64,000 bases of DNA, from NCBI RefSeq assembly GCF_009193255.1, contig NZ_WACG01000002.1, positions 372,001 to 436,000 on the forward strand, given 5' to 3'. A program made the position numbers and the translations under genes. The stretch is from Arthrobacter koreensis. GTDB taxonomy: Bacteria; Actinomycetota; Actinomycetes; Actinomycetales; Micrococcaceae. Positions 1 through 8,635 of the stretch are shown in pieces (within the stretch, counting starts at the first letter, position 1; each line of letters opens with the position of its first letter). A model generated the notes under the pieces. That model was not told the DNA's origin, did not search any database, and worked only from the letters and a program-made list of their open reading frames with translations.

Positions 1-49
1 CCTCGAAGCTCTAGGTCCCCACCCGAACGGCTAAGAAACAAAGGTTGAC

Positions 50-1276
50 ATGACAATCAAGACACTTGACGAACTGATCAGCGACGGCGTTGACAACAGG
101 TACGTTCTGGTCCGCTCCGACCTCAACGTGCCGCTGGATGACGGGCGCGTCACCGACGATGGCCGGATCCGTGCCTCAATTCCCACACTGCAGCTGCTGG
201 TCGAGCACGGCGCCAAGGTGATCGTCATGGCCCACCTGGGCAGGCCCAAGGGCAAACCGGACGAGAAGTACAACCTCCGCCCCGCCGCGGACCGGCTGGA
301 CGAACTCGCTCCCTTCCCGGTTGAGTTTGCCGAGGACGTCGTTGGTTCCAGCGCCCGGGACCTGGCCGAATCGCTGGCTGCCGGCAGCGTGCTGGTCCTG
401 CAGAACATCCGTTTCGACCCGCGCGAGACGTCCAAGGACGACGCGGAGCGTCAGGAGCTTGCACGTGAGCTGTCTTCCCTGACCGGGAACAGCGGAGCGT
501 TCGTGGACGACGCTTTTGGCGCCGTCCACCGCAGGCATGCCAGCGTCTACGACATCGCCGAAGTCCTGCCCGCCTACGAAGGCAACCTCGTTCGCAGCGA
601 ACTCGAGGTCCTGTCCCGCCTCACCAAGGATCCGGCCAAGCCGTACGTCGTGGTGCTCGGCGGTTCAAAGGTCTCGGACAAGCTGGCAGTGATCGAGAAC
701 CTCATGACCCGGGCGGACTACCTGCTGGTGGGCGGCGGCATGGTGTTCACCTTCCTTGCCGCGCAGGGCCACAAGGTGGGTGCTTCGCTGCTGGAAGAGG
801 ACCAGATCGACACGGTCAAGGACTACCTGGCGCGCGCCAAGGAAGCCGGCTGCGAATTCGTCCTCCCGACGGACATTGTGGTTGCGGACAAGTTCGCTGC
901 GGACGCCGAGCATGAGGTGGTGGCTGCCGACTCGATGGAAGCGAGCCGCTTCGGTGCCTCGGGCATCGGCCTCGACATCGGCCCGGCTTCGGGCGCTGCC
1001 TTTGCCGAACGCATTCGGTCAGGCCAGACCGTATTCTGGAACGGCCCCATGGGGGTCTTTGAATTCGACGCTTTCGCCGGCGGTACGCGTGCCGTAGCCC
1101 AGGGGTTGAAGGAGTGCTCAGGCCTGACCGTTGTAGGCGGCGGCGACTCCGCTGCGGCCGTGCGCAAGCTCGGTTTCTCCGACAGCGACTTCTCGCATAT
1201 CTCAACCGGCGGCGGCGCGAGCCTGGAGTACCTTGAGGGCAAGGAACTCCCGGGGATTGCCGTCCTCGACAAGTAG
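50..1276 (+). CDS. pgk: phosphoglycerate kinase
   Basis: Transfers phosphate from 1,3-bisphosphoglycerate to ADP in cytosolic glycolysis. At 408 residues it has normal family length. The N-terminal substrate-binding motif RSDLNVPL lies at residues 22-29 and AHLGRPKG at 61-68. The C-terminal nucleotide-binding half carries WNGPMGVFE near residue 330 and GGGDSAAA near 364. The ATG start follows an AAAGG ribosome site. It is followed by a strong hairpin and then tpiA and secG on the same strand, the usual actinobacterial order after gap, which would lie outside the window. Confidence 0.98.
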   Translation: MTIKTLDELISDGVDNRYVLVRSDLNVPLDDGRVTDDGRIRASIPTLQLLVEHGAKVIVMAHLGRPKGKPDEKYNLRPAADRLDELAPFPVEFAEDVVGSSARDLAESLAAGSVLVLQNIRFDPRETSKDDAERQELARELSSLTGNSGAFVDDAFGAVHRRHASVYDIAEVLPAYEGNLVRSELEVLSRLTKDPAKPYVVVLGGSKVSDKLAVIENLMTRADYLLVGGGMVFTFLAAQGHKVGASLLEEDQIDTVKDYLARAKEAGCEFVLPTDIVVADKFAADAEHEVVAADSMEASRFGASGIGLDIGPASGAAFAERIRSGQTVFWNGPMGVFEFDAFAGGTRAVAQGLKECSGLTVVGGGDSAAAVRKLGFSDSDFSHISTGGGASLEYLEGKELPGIAVLDK

Positions 1277-1283
1277 GCCCCGG

Positions 1284-1316
1284 ACGGGCCCGCCGGAGCT
1301 GATCCGGCGGGCCCGT
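1284..1316 (+). promoter_or_regulatory. perfect 13-bp hairpin between pgk and tpiA
   Basis: ACGGGCCCGCCGG (1284-1296) pairs without mismatch with CCGGCGGGCCCGT (1304-1316) around the 7-base loop AGCTGAT. No T-run follows, so this is not a classical intrinsic terminator. It may act as an mRNA processing or stability element, or a partial attenuator, between the two glycolytic genes; that role is inference. Confidence 0.6.
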
Positions 1317-1365
1317 TCGGCGTGTCCGCGGAACTTTACCCACTCACTAAGAAACCGGAGCAGAG

Positions 1366-2181
1366 ATGACAACCTCCACCAACGGCAAGTACGACCGCAC
1401 CCCGCTGATCGCGGGCAACTGGAAAATGAACATGGACCACGTCCAGGGGATCACCCTGCTGCAGAAGCTGGCGTGGACCCTCAGTGATGCCCGGCACGAC
1501 TACGCCCGCGTCGAGGTGGTTGTCTTCCCGCCGTTCACCGACCTGCGCAGCACCCAGACCCTGGTCCAGGGAGACAAGCTGAAGGTGGGCTACGGTGCGC
1601 AGGACCTGTCTCCCGAAGACTCCGGCGCCTATACCGGTGACATCTCCGGCCAGTTCCTCTCCAAGCTTGGCTGCAGTTATGTGCTGGTGGGCCACAGCGA
1701 ACGGCGCAGTGTCCACGGCGAGTCGGACGAGCTGCTGAATGCCAAGCTCAAGGCTGCCTTCCGCAACAACCTCACGCCGGTCCTGTGCGTGGGCGAAGGC
1801 CTGGCCGAGCGCCAGGCGGGGGAGCACCTCCTGCACACGCTCGAACAGGTCCGCAACGACCTGGCTGGGCTCTCGGCCGAGGAAGTCTCCAAGCTCGTGA
1901 TCGCCTATGAACCGGTCTGGGCCATTGGAACCGGCGAGGTTGCCGGGCCCGAGGACGCCCAGGAAATGTGTTCCACCATCCGCACGGAGCTGGCTGACCT
2001 GTACGATGACGCCGTCGCCGCCAAGGTGCGTCTCCTCTACGGCGGATCCGTCAAGGCATCCAACGCAGCCAGCATCCTCAAGGAGCGTGACGTCGACGGC
2101 GTGCTGGTGGGCGGGGCGAGTTTGGACGTGGCCGAATTTGCTAATATTGTCAGGTTCGAAGAACATCTGGTGACCGACTGA
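1366..2181 (+). CDS. tpiA: triosephosphate isomerase
   Basis: Interconverts glyceraldehyde-3-phosphate and dihydroxyacetone phosphate in the cytosol. The 271-residue product shows the family motifs in order: NWKMN at 18-22 (catalytic Lys), VLVGHSERR with the electrophilic His near residue 110, [10 protein letters not shown] with the catalytic Glu near 181, and the phosphate-binding GGSVKA near 226. The ATG is preceded by a GGAGCAGAG ribosome site. It lies 89 bp after pgk and 64 bp before secG on the same strand. Confidence 0.98.
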   Translation: MTTSTNGKYDRTPLIAGNWKMNMDHVQGITLLQKLAWTLSDARHDYARVEVVVFPPFTDLRSTQTLVQGDKLKVGYGAQDLSPEDSGAYTGDISGQFLSKLGCSYVLVGHSERRSVHGESDELLNAKLKAAFRNNLTPVLCVGEGLAERQAGEHLLHTLEQVRNDLAGLSAEEVSKLVIAYEPVWAIGTGEVAGPEDAQEMCSTIRTELADLYDDAVAAKVRLLYGGSVKASNAASILKERDVDGVLVGGASLDVAEFANIVRFEEHLVTD

Positions 2182-2245
2182 CCTACGTCTGACCTGCACA
2201 GCAGCAAGGTCTCCATTCTGATGCGTCACCCGTGAAAGGCCGTAA

Positions 2246-2497
2246 GTGGAAATTCTGAAGATCATCCTGCTTGTCCTGCTGGGACTGAGCAGCCTGCTGC
2301 TGACCCTCCTGATTCTCCTGCACAAGGGGCGCGGCGGCGGCATGTCGGATATGTTCGGCGGCGGCATGAGCACCAGCATGGGGTCATCGGGCGTCGCTGA
2401 GAAGAACCTCAACCGCTTCACCGTGGTCCTCGGCATTTCCTGGGGACTGATCATTATTGCCCTGGGCCTCATCCAGCGGTTCTCCGGCGAATCGTAG
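2246..2497 (+). CDS. secG: preprotein translocase subunit SecG
   Basis: Small auxiliary subunit of the SecYEG protein export channel in the cytoplasmic membrane. The 83-residue product has a hydrophobic N-terminal segment (residues about 2-24), then the conserved HKGRGGG and MFGGGMS region, then a second membrane segment near residues 56-76, as expected for SecG. Translation starts at GTG. Its position after tpiA is the standard actinobacterial arrangement, and a strong terminator follows directly. Confidence 0.93.
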   Translation: MEILKIILLVLLGLSSLLLTLLILLHKGRGGGMSDMFGGGMSTSMGSSGVAEKNLNRFTVVLGISWGLIIIALGLIQRFSGES

Positions 2498-2529
2498 GAG
2501 CTCTCAGGCACTGCAGGCGATAAACGCAG

Positions 2530-2566
2530 GAAAGGCCCCGGTCACTTGGACCGGGGCCTTTCTTTT
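2530..2566 (+). terminator. intrinsic terminator after secG
   Basis: GAAAGGCCCCGGTC (2530-2543) pairs perfectly over 14 bp with GACCGGGGCCTTTC (2549-2562) around the loop ACTTG, followed by TTTT. It ends the pgk-tpiA-secG unit and also separates it from the convergent pgl operon. Confidence 0.9.
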
Positions 2567-2584
2567 CCCTGCGAGACGTGGAAG

Positions 2585-3397
2585 CTAGCTGCCGGTGTCC
2601 TCGGTCTCAAGCAGCCTTTCGGGCAGCTGCGAGGCGGCTGCCTGGTCAATCAGCCAACGGGTCTTGAGCTGTCCGCGCGGACCTGCGGCAGGCACCTGGA
2701 CCGGCCCGGCGCCGGCCAGGGCCAGCCCCACCGCACCGGCCTTGTCCTCGCCTGCAACCGTCAGCCAGACTTCCTCTGCGCTGTTGATCGCCTCAAGGGT
2801 CAGTGACACCCGTTCCGGCGGGGGCTTGGGGGAGTTTCGCACGGCAACAGTGGTCTGTCCGCTGGTACGGATTCCCGCCATTTCCGGGAACAGCGAGGCT
2901 ACGTGGGCATCCGGCCCGACGCCGAGGAGCAGGACATCGAACCGCGGAAGCCGCGGATCGGGCGCAGCAAAACCCTCAGCCAGCTGTTCCGCCTCCGCAG
3001 CGGCAGCAAGTTCGGCGGCGTAGGCGGCCGCGGCTTCCTTGACCGTGTCGAAGTCCGCGGTGGACGGCATCTCGTGCACGCGGTCGGGATCGGCGCCCAG
3101 GGGCTTCAGGAGCGCCTCCTGCGCCGGTACGGCGTTGCGCTCGGCGGAGTCCGGCGCGACGAACCGTTCGTCACCCCACCAAAAGTTCACGCGGCTCCAG
3201 TCGACGGCGGTGCGTGCCGGCCCGGCCGCCACCGCGGCCAGCACTGCCGTGCCCGCGCTGCCGCCGGTCAGGACAACGGTCGCTTCTCCGCGCCTGCTCT
3301 GTACGTCTACGAGTTTCGTGACGAGCCGTGCCGCCGTAGCCTTCACCAGGGCATCAAAGTCAGGATGGATCGTCACGCCTTTGGGGGAGTGCCTCAT
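2585..3397 (-). CDS. pgl: 6-phosphogluconolactonase
   Basis: Hydrolyses 6-phosphogluconolactone, the second step of the oxidative pentose phosphate pathway. I place the start at the ATG at 3397, which gives 270 residues and an ATGA overlap with the opcA stop codon. The frame stays open upstream to 3499, but that extension lies inside opcA and is Arg/Pro-rich shadow sequence. Family features include VLTGGSAGTAVLAAV near the N-terminus, the WGDERFV motif, and LLLGVGPDAHVASLFP. It is the last gene of the tkt-tal-pgi-zwf-opcA-pgl operon. Confidence 0.95.
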   Translation of the reverse strand: MRHSPKGVTIHPDFDALVKATAARLVTKLVDVQSRRGEATVVLTGGSAGTAVLAAVAAGPARTAVDWSRVNFWWGDERFVAPDSAERNAVPAQEALLKPLGADPDRVHEMPSTADFDTVKEAAAAYAAELAAAAEAEQLAEGFAAPDPRLPRFDVLLLGVGPDAHVASLFPEMAGIRTSGQTTVAVRNSPKPPPERVSLTLEAINSAEEVWLTVAGEDKAGAVGLALAGAGPVQVPAAGPRGQLKTRWLIDQAAASQLPERLLETEDTGS

Positions 3398-4329
3398 GCG
3401 GCGTTCCCTTCCGGGGCCAGGCACGCGGCCAGCCCCTGGGTCAGTACTTCTCCGAATACTTCGTCCGGATCGAGCCTGCGCAGCTCTTCTGCGAGGCATT
3501 CATGCAGTGTCCTCAGGGGGAGGGCAATACGCTGTTCAGGCTGTCCGGGCTGGGTCAGGTAGGCAGTGCTGCCTTCGGGGCGGCGGAGCTCCAGCGCTCC
3601 GGCGTCCCGCTCGATGCGGACCCGCCGGATTCCGGTCCCGGCCGGATCCTGGATGATCTCCACGGGAACCTTCAGGGCGTGCTTCAGCCACGCGGCGAGC
3701 AGGAAGGTGCTGGCCGAATCGGAAGCTCCCTCCACCGTGATGGAGCTGATGCCGTCCGCTCCGTTCTGTTCCAGGACCGCGGCCAGCTGGATCCGCCACA
3801 GGGTGAGCCGGGTCCAGCTCAGGTCCGTGTCGCCGTCGGCGTAGCTGGCACTCAGATCCAGCAGGGCCTGCTTGGGATCCGGTTCGTTGGCAGCATCCGT
3901 GATGCGGCGGTGGGCAATCCGGCCCAGCGGCGTAGAGGCAGGGGACTGGGGATGGCCGTGCGGCCACCACACCACAATCGGCGCATCCGGCAGCAGCAGC
4001 GCGGAAACCAGTGACTCGCTCTCGGCGGCCAGTTCCCCGTACCCGTACAGCAGGATGACGTCGGAGGCACCGGCGTCGCCGCCCACGCGGATCTGCGCAT
4101 CGAGCCGGGACGGTTCGTCGGCGGAACCGGCTGCCAGCACAATCACCCGGCAGGGGTGTTCCCGGCTGGCGTCATTGGCCGCCTCAATGGCTTCTTCCAC
4201 GTAGTCCGGCTCAGTGACGATTACCAGGGTCAGCACCCGGCCCAGGGCAATCACGCCGCCCTTGTCCCGCATCGCAACGATCTTCTTGGACACCTTTGAC
4301 GTAGTGGTGTCCGGCAGGTCAACTATCAC
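3394..4329 (-). CDS. opcA: glucose-6-phosphate dehydrogenase assembly protein OpcA
   Basis: OpcA is needed for full activity of glucose-6-phosphate dehydrogenase in cyanobacteria and actinobacteria; it is thought to help its assembly. The 311-residue product begins MIVDLPDTTTSKVSKKI and contains the conserved PDAPIVVWWP segment and DLSWTRLTLWR. It overlaps zwf upstream by 4 bp (ATGA) and pgl downstream by 4 bp, so translation of all three is probably coupled. Assignment rests on these motifs and on its place between zwf and pgl. Confidence 0.95.
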   Translation of the reverse strand: MIVDLPDTTTSKVSKKIVAMRDKGGVIALGRVLTLVIVTEPDYVEEAIEAANDASREHPCRVIVLAAGSADEPSRLDAQIRVGGDAGASDVILLYGYGELAAESESLVSALLLPDAPIVVWWPHGHPQSPASTPLGRIAHRRITDAANEPDPKQALLDLSASYADGDTDLSWTRLTLWRIQLAAVLEQNGADGISSITVEGASDSASTFLLAAWLKHALKVPVEIIQDPAGTGIRRVRIERDAGALELRRPEGSTAYLTQPGQPEQRIALPLRTLHECLAEELRRLDPDEVFGEVLTQGLAACLAPEGNAA

Positions 4330-5870
4330 GGCCTTCTCCAGGTCCTTCCGTCGCGGGCTAGCAGTTCGTCGGCGGAGGCGGGTCCCCAGCTTCCGGGTGC
4401 GTAGGGTTCGGGCTGTTCATCCAGGGACGCCCAGTATTCCTCGAAGGGGTCAACGATCTTCCAGGAGAGCTCCACTTCCTGGTGCCGCGGGAACAGCGGT
4501 GGTTCACCGAGCAGCACGTCCAGGATGAGGCGTTCGTACGCCTCGGGACTTGATTCGGTAAAGGAGTGGCCGTAGCCGAAGTCCATAGAGACGTCCCGCA
4601 CTTCCATCTGTGTTCCCGGGACCTTGGAGCCGAAACGGATGGTTGCACCTTCGTCCGGCTGAACGCGGATCACAACGGCGTTCTGGCCGAAGTCGTCCTC
4701 GGCATGGTCGCGGAACAGCAGGTTGGGTGCCCGCTTGAAGACGACGGCGATTTCAGTCACGCGGCGTCCGAGCCGCTTGCCCGCCCGGAGATAGAACGGC
4801 ACCCCGGCCCAGCGCCGGGTATTGATGTCCAGGCGCACGGCCGCAAACGTCTCGGTCTTCGAGTCCGGGTTAAAGCCTTCCTCTTCCAGGAATCCCGTCA
4901 CCTTCTCGCCGCCCTGCCAGCCGCCCGTGTACTGGCCGCGGGCCGAGTGCTGCGAGAGGTCGCGCGGCAGCCGGACGGCGGCCAGGACCTTCTCCTTTTC
5001 GGCACGCAGGTGCGCGGCGTCGAAGGAAATCGGTTCCTCCATGGCCGTGAGTGCCAACAGCTGCAGCAGGTGGTTCTGGATGACGTCGCGGGCCGCGCCC
5101 ACGCCGTCGTAATAGCCGGCGCGCCCGCCAATGCCAATGTCCTCAGCCATGGTGATCTGCACGTGGTCAACGTAGTTGGCGTTCCAGATCGGTTCGAACA
5201 GCTGGTTCGCGAAGCGCAGCGCCAGGATGTTCTGGACCGTCTCCTTGCCCAGGTAATGGTCAATGCGGAAGACGGCGTCCGGCGGGAAGACAGACTCGAC
5301 GACGGCGTTCAGGTCCCGCGCGGACTGCAGGTCGTGTCCGAATGGCTTCTCGATCACTACGCGGCGCCAGCGGCCGTCGCCCGAACCGGCGAGCCCGTGG
5401 CTGGAAAGCTGCTGGCAGACCTGCTCGAAGCTCTTGGGCGGTACCGAGAGGTAGAACGCGACGTTCCCGCGGGTGCCGCGCTTTTCGTCGAGGTCCCGCA
5501 GCGTGCTGTGCAGGGTATCGAACGCGTCGTTGTCGTCGAAGCCGCCCTGTACAAAGCGGATTCCTTCAACCAGCTGGTCCCAGACACTTTCATTGAACTT
5601 GGTACGCGAACCTGCCTGCACGGCGTCCTTCACGTAGCCGGCAAAATCGGCGTGGCTCCATTCGCGGCGGCCGAAACCCACCAGGGAGAAGCTGGGCGGG
5701 AGCAGGCCCCGGTTGGCCAGGTCATAGATGGCCGGAATGAGCTTCTTGCGTGCCAGGTCTCCTGTCACGCCGAAGATCACCAGAGAGGACGGCCCGGCGA
5801 TCCGGCTGAGACGCCGGTCGCGGGGGTCCCGCAGCGGGGACGCCGACCCGTTGTCTTGCTCATGGAACAT
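4326..5870 (-). CDS. zwf: glucose-6-phosphate 1-dehydrogenase
   Basis: Oxidises glucose-6-phosphate to 6-phosphogluconolactone, producing NADPH, the entry step of the oxidative pentose phosphate pathway. The 514-residue length is normal. The nucleotide-binding motif GVTGDLARKKLIPAIY lies near residues 34-49, EKPFGHDL follows near residue 174, and the substrate-site motif RIDHYLGKE with its catalytic His is near residue 200. The gene starts 3 bp after the pgi stop and overlaps opcA by 4 bp. No gnd (6-phosphogluconate dehydrogenase) lies in this operon. Confidence 0.97.
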   Translation of the reverse strand: MFHEQDNGSASPLRDPRDRRLSRIAGPSSLVIFGVTGDLARKKLIPAIYDLANRGLLPPSFSLVGFGRREWSHADFAGYVKDAVQAGSRTKFNESVWDQLVEGIRFVQGGFDDNDAFDTLHSTLRDLDEKRGTRGNVAFYLSVPPKSFEQVCQQLSSHGLAGSGDGRWRRVVIEKPFGHDLQSARDLNAVVESVFPPDAVFRIDHYLGKETVQNILALRFANQLFEPIWNANYVDHVQITMAEDIGIGGRAGYYDGVGAARDVIQNHLLQLLALTAMEEPISFDAAHLRAEKEKVLAAVRLPRDLSQHSARGQYTGGWQGGEKVTGFLEEEGFNPDSKTETFAAVRLDINTRRWAGVPFYLRAGKRLGRRVTEIAVVFKRAPNLLFRDHAEDDFGQNAVVIRVQPDEGATIRFGSKVPGTQMEVRDVSMDFGYGHSFTESSPEAYERLILDVLLGEPPLFPRHQEVELSWKIVDPFEEYWASLDEQPEPYAPGSWGPASADELLARDGRTWRRP

Positions 5871-5873
5871 CAG

Positions 5874-7490
5874 TTATTTACCACCCAGGTCCGTGAGGGC
5901 CGCGGCGAGCTGGGCCGCTCCGGCCTTCCTTTCAATCAGGTTCAGGCGCAGCACGGGGCGGCCGTGGTCCGCGAGGACCTGGGCGTCTCCGGCTGCCTGC
6001 GCCGAAATCAGTTCCCCGAAGCTGAAGGGACGCCCGGGGATCGGGACATCCTGCCCGGAGTTGCCGGTGATCTGCAGGTATACGCCCTGCGCCGGTCCGC
6101 CCTTGTGGAACTGGCCGGTCGAGTGCAGGAACCGCGGGCCCCATCCGAAGGTCACGGGCCGGCCCGTAGCGGCGGCCAGCTGCGGGCGGAGGTCCTCGAG
6201 TTCCGCCTGCGCGGCCCGGTCAAGGTAGGCCTGGATGCTGAGGTAGCCGTCTTCACCGAGCTGCCCGAGCAGTGCACGGAGCGCCTCCGGGAGGGTCTGC
6301 GCGCCGTCCAGCAGGGCGGCGTCGCCGCGCACCTCAACGGAGCCGTCAACGAACGACGGCGCAGCCGGTTCGGGCTGGGCGTCCAGCAGGCCGCGGGCAG
6401 CCTTCTTGGCGGCCTCGACGTCGGGCTGGTCAAAGGGGTTGATGCCGAGCAGGCGCCCGGCCACGGCGGTGGCGTATTCCCAGAGCATCATCTGGGCACC
6501 GAGGCTGCCGGAAACAACCACCTGGTCCCCTTCGGGCTCCGCCTCGGACTCGGGAGCAGCTATGCGCACAACCAGGACATCAGGTGCCCCGCCGGTCACC
6601 TCGGGTGCACCGGGCTCCGCGACGACGGGGAGGAGCCCCGTCTGCAGCTTGCCGGTGGATTCGGCGATGAGCTGCTCTGCCCAGTCCGGGAAGCCGGCCA
6701 GGCCGGACCCTTCGTCAACGATCACGATCTTGTTGCGCAGCGGATTGGTTCCGCCCAGTGCCGCACCCAGTGCCAGGCCAATGTTGTCTTCAGCGTTGTC
6801 GCTGAGGATCTCGGCAGTGTCTTCGGCTGCGTCAAGGAGTTCCTCGATGTCCGCGCCTGCCAGGCCGGAGGGGACAAGACCGAATGCGGTCAGCGCCGAG
6901 TAGCGGCCTCCCACATGGGGATCGGCGTTGAACACGGCGCGGTAGCCGGCCTCGCGGGCCGCCGCGTCCAGCGGCGAGCCGGGGTCGGTGACGATGACGA
7001 TCCGCGAGGCGGCGTCGATTCCGGCCTTGGTGAACGCGTCCTCGAAGGCACGGCGCTGCGAATCGGTCTCCACGGTGGACCCGGACTTGGAGGAAACCAC
7101 CAGGACGGTGGACGCAAGGTCTTCCGCCAGGGCGGCCGCAACCGAGTCCGGGTCCGTGGAATCAAGCACCGTCAGGTTTACGCCTGCAGTGCGGGTAATG
7201 ACTTCCGGGGCCAGCGACGAACCGCCCATGCCGGCCAGGACCACGCGGTCCACGCCCTCGGCGGCCAGTTCTTCGCGCAGCGCCCGGATCTGTCCCAGAA
7301 GCGGCCGGGAAGCCGGTGCCGGGTTCAGCCAGCCGAGCCGGATGGAGGCCTCCGCCTCGGCGTCCGGCCCCCACAGCGTCGGGTCCTGGGCGAGGAGCCG
7401 GGTGGCTACCTCGTCCCGGACCAGGGCGGGGACGTGCGCCTCCACCGCGTCGCGGGCGGCTCCTGCAGCTTCAAAGGACAGAGTGGTCAT
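5874..7490 (-). CDS. pgi: glucose-6-phosphate isomerase
   Basis: Interconverts glucose-6-phosphate and fructose-6-phosphate. The 538-residue protein has the tandem SIS-domain layout, with GMGGSSLAPEVITR near residue 88 and the sugar-phosphate motif SSKSGSTVETDSQRRAF near residue 133. It is the divergent actinobacterial form found inside pentose phosphate operons rather than the classical enzyme with its PROSITE signatures, so a bifunctional role cannot be excluded. It sits 6 bp after tal and 3 bp before zwf, feeding glucose-6-phosphate to the dehydrogenase. Confidence 0.9.
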   Translation of the reverse strand: MTTLSFEAAGAARDAVEAHVPALVRDEVATRLLAQDPTLWGPDAEAEASIRLGWLNPAPASRPLLGQIRALREELAAEGVDRVVLAGMGGSSLAPEVITRTAGVNLTVLDSTDPDSVAAALAEDLASTVLVVSSKSGSTVETDSQRRAFEDAFTKAGIDAASRIVIVTDPGSPLDAAAREAGYRAVFNADPHVGGRYSALTAFGLVPSGLAGADIEELLDAAEDTAEILSDNAEDNIGLALGAALGGTNPLRNKIVIVDEGSGLAGFPDWAEQLIAESTGKLQTGLLPVVAEPGAPEVTGGAPDVLVVRIAAPESEAEPEGDQVVVSGSLGAQMMLWEYATAVAGRLLGINPFDQPDVEAAKKAARGLLDAQPEPAAPSFVDGSVEVRGDAALLDGAQTLPEALRALLGQLGEDGYLSIQAYLDRAAQAELEDLRPQLAAATGRPVTFGWGPRFLHSTGQFHKGGPAQGVYLQITGNSGQDVPIPGRPFSFGELISAQAAGDAQVLADHGRPVLRLNLIERKAGAAQLAAALTDLGGK

Positions 7491-7496
7491 GGGTGC

Positions 7497-8612
7497 TTAT
7501 GCCTTCCGTGCGGTTTCCAGTGCGGCGTTTACGGTCTCCAGCAGCTCGCCCCAGGAGACAACGAACTTGTCCAGGCCTTCCGTCTCAAGGACCTCAACGA
7601 CGTCGTTGTAGTCGACTCCGGCGGCGTCCAGCTCATCGAGCAGGGCAGCGGACTCGGCGTACGTACCGGTGATCGTGTCACCGGAAACCACGCCGTGGTC
7701 TGCGGTCGCTTCGAGCGTCTTCTCCGGCATGGTGTTCACGACGCCGGACGCCACCAGCTCGGTGACGTACAGCGTGTCCGGCAGGGACGGGTCCTTGACG
7801 CCGGTGGAGGCCCACAGCGGGCGCTGCGCGTTGGCACCGGCCGCGGCCAGCACCTGCCAGCGCTCGGAAGCGAAGGACTCCTCGTAGACCTGGTAGGCGA
7901 GGCGGGCGTTGGCCAACCCGGCCTTGCCCTTGAGCGCCTTTGCCGCGTCCGTACCGGCTGCGTCCAGGCGCTTGTCGATCTCGCTGTCCACGCGGGAGAC
8001 GAAGAAGGACGCCACGGAGTGGATCTTCGAGAGGTCGTGGCCGTTCTCCCTGGCCTGCTCAATGCCGGCCATGAAGGCGTTGATGACCTCGCGGTAGCGC
8101 TGCAGGGAGAAGATCAGGGTCACGTTGACGCTGATGCCCTCGGCCAGCACGGCGGTGATGGCCGGCAGTCCCTCTACGGTGGCGGGAATCTTGATCAGGA
8201 CGTTGCTGCGGCCAACCTTGTCAAAGAGTTCCTTGGCCTCGTTGACGGTGCCCTGGGTGTCGCGAGAGAGCCGGGGATCCACCTCGATGGAAACCCGTCC
8301 GTCAACGCCGCCGCTTGATTCGAAGACCGGAGCGAAAACGTCGCACGCCTGGATGACGTCGTCGGTGGTGATCTCGAAGACGGCCTTGTCCACGCCGGCC
8401 CCGGTGTCAGCAAGCTGCTGCACCTGGGCTGCGTAGGATTCGCCGTTGGCCAGGGCCGCGGCGAAGATGCTCGGGTTGGTGGTCACGCCGACGACGTTGC
8501 GGTCAGCGATCAGGTCCTTGAGCGAACCGGAGGTGATTCGTTCCCGGGACAGGTCATCAAGCCAGATGGATACGCCGGCTTCGGAAAGCGCTGCGGTGGG
8601 TGTTGAAGTCAT
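7497..8612 (-). CDS. tal: transaldolase
   Basis: Moves a dihydroxyacetone unit from sedoheptulose-7-phosphate to glyceraldehyde-3-phosphate in the non-oxidative pentose phosphate pathway. The 371-residue length fits the longer Tal type of actinobacteria. Visible motifs are [10 protein letters not shown] near residue 42, the [11 protein letters not shown] strand, and NVLIKIPAT near residue 138 with the Schiff-base Lys. It starts 23 bp after tkt and ends 6 bp before pgi, so it is read in the same operon. Confidence 0.97.
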   Translation of the reverse strand: MTSTPTAALSEAGVSIWLDDLSRERITSGSLKDLIADRNVVGVTTNPSIFAAALANGESYAAQVQQLADTGAGVDKAVFEITTDDVIQACDVFAPVFESSGGVDGRVSIEVDPRLSRDTQGTVNEAKELFDKVGRSNVLIKIPATVEGLPAITAVLAEGISVNVTLIFSLQRYREVINAFMAGIEQARENGHDLSKIHSVASFFVSRVDSEIDKRLDAAGTDAAKALKGKAGLANARLAYQVYEESFASERWQVLAAAGANAQRPLWASTGVKDPSLPDTLYVTELVASGVVNTMPEKTLEATADHGVVSGDTITGTYAESAALLDELDAAGVDYNDVVEVLETEGLDKFVVSWGELLETVNAALETARKA

Positions 8613-8635
8613 GGGGTACGTGCTCCTTTTCCTAA

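Noticed and set aside
3398-3499. Extended start for pgl.
   Set aside because: The extra 34 residues are Arg/Pro-rich shadow of opcA; the ATG at 3397 makes the usual ATGA overlap.
4566-8318. Very long open frame (about 1250 codons) on the plus strand.
   Set aside because: It runs antisense to zwf, pgi and tal, has no recognisable domain and low-information composition, and reflects GC-rich third positions of the real genes on the minus strand.
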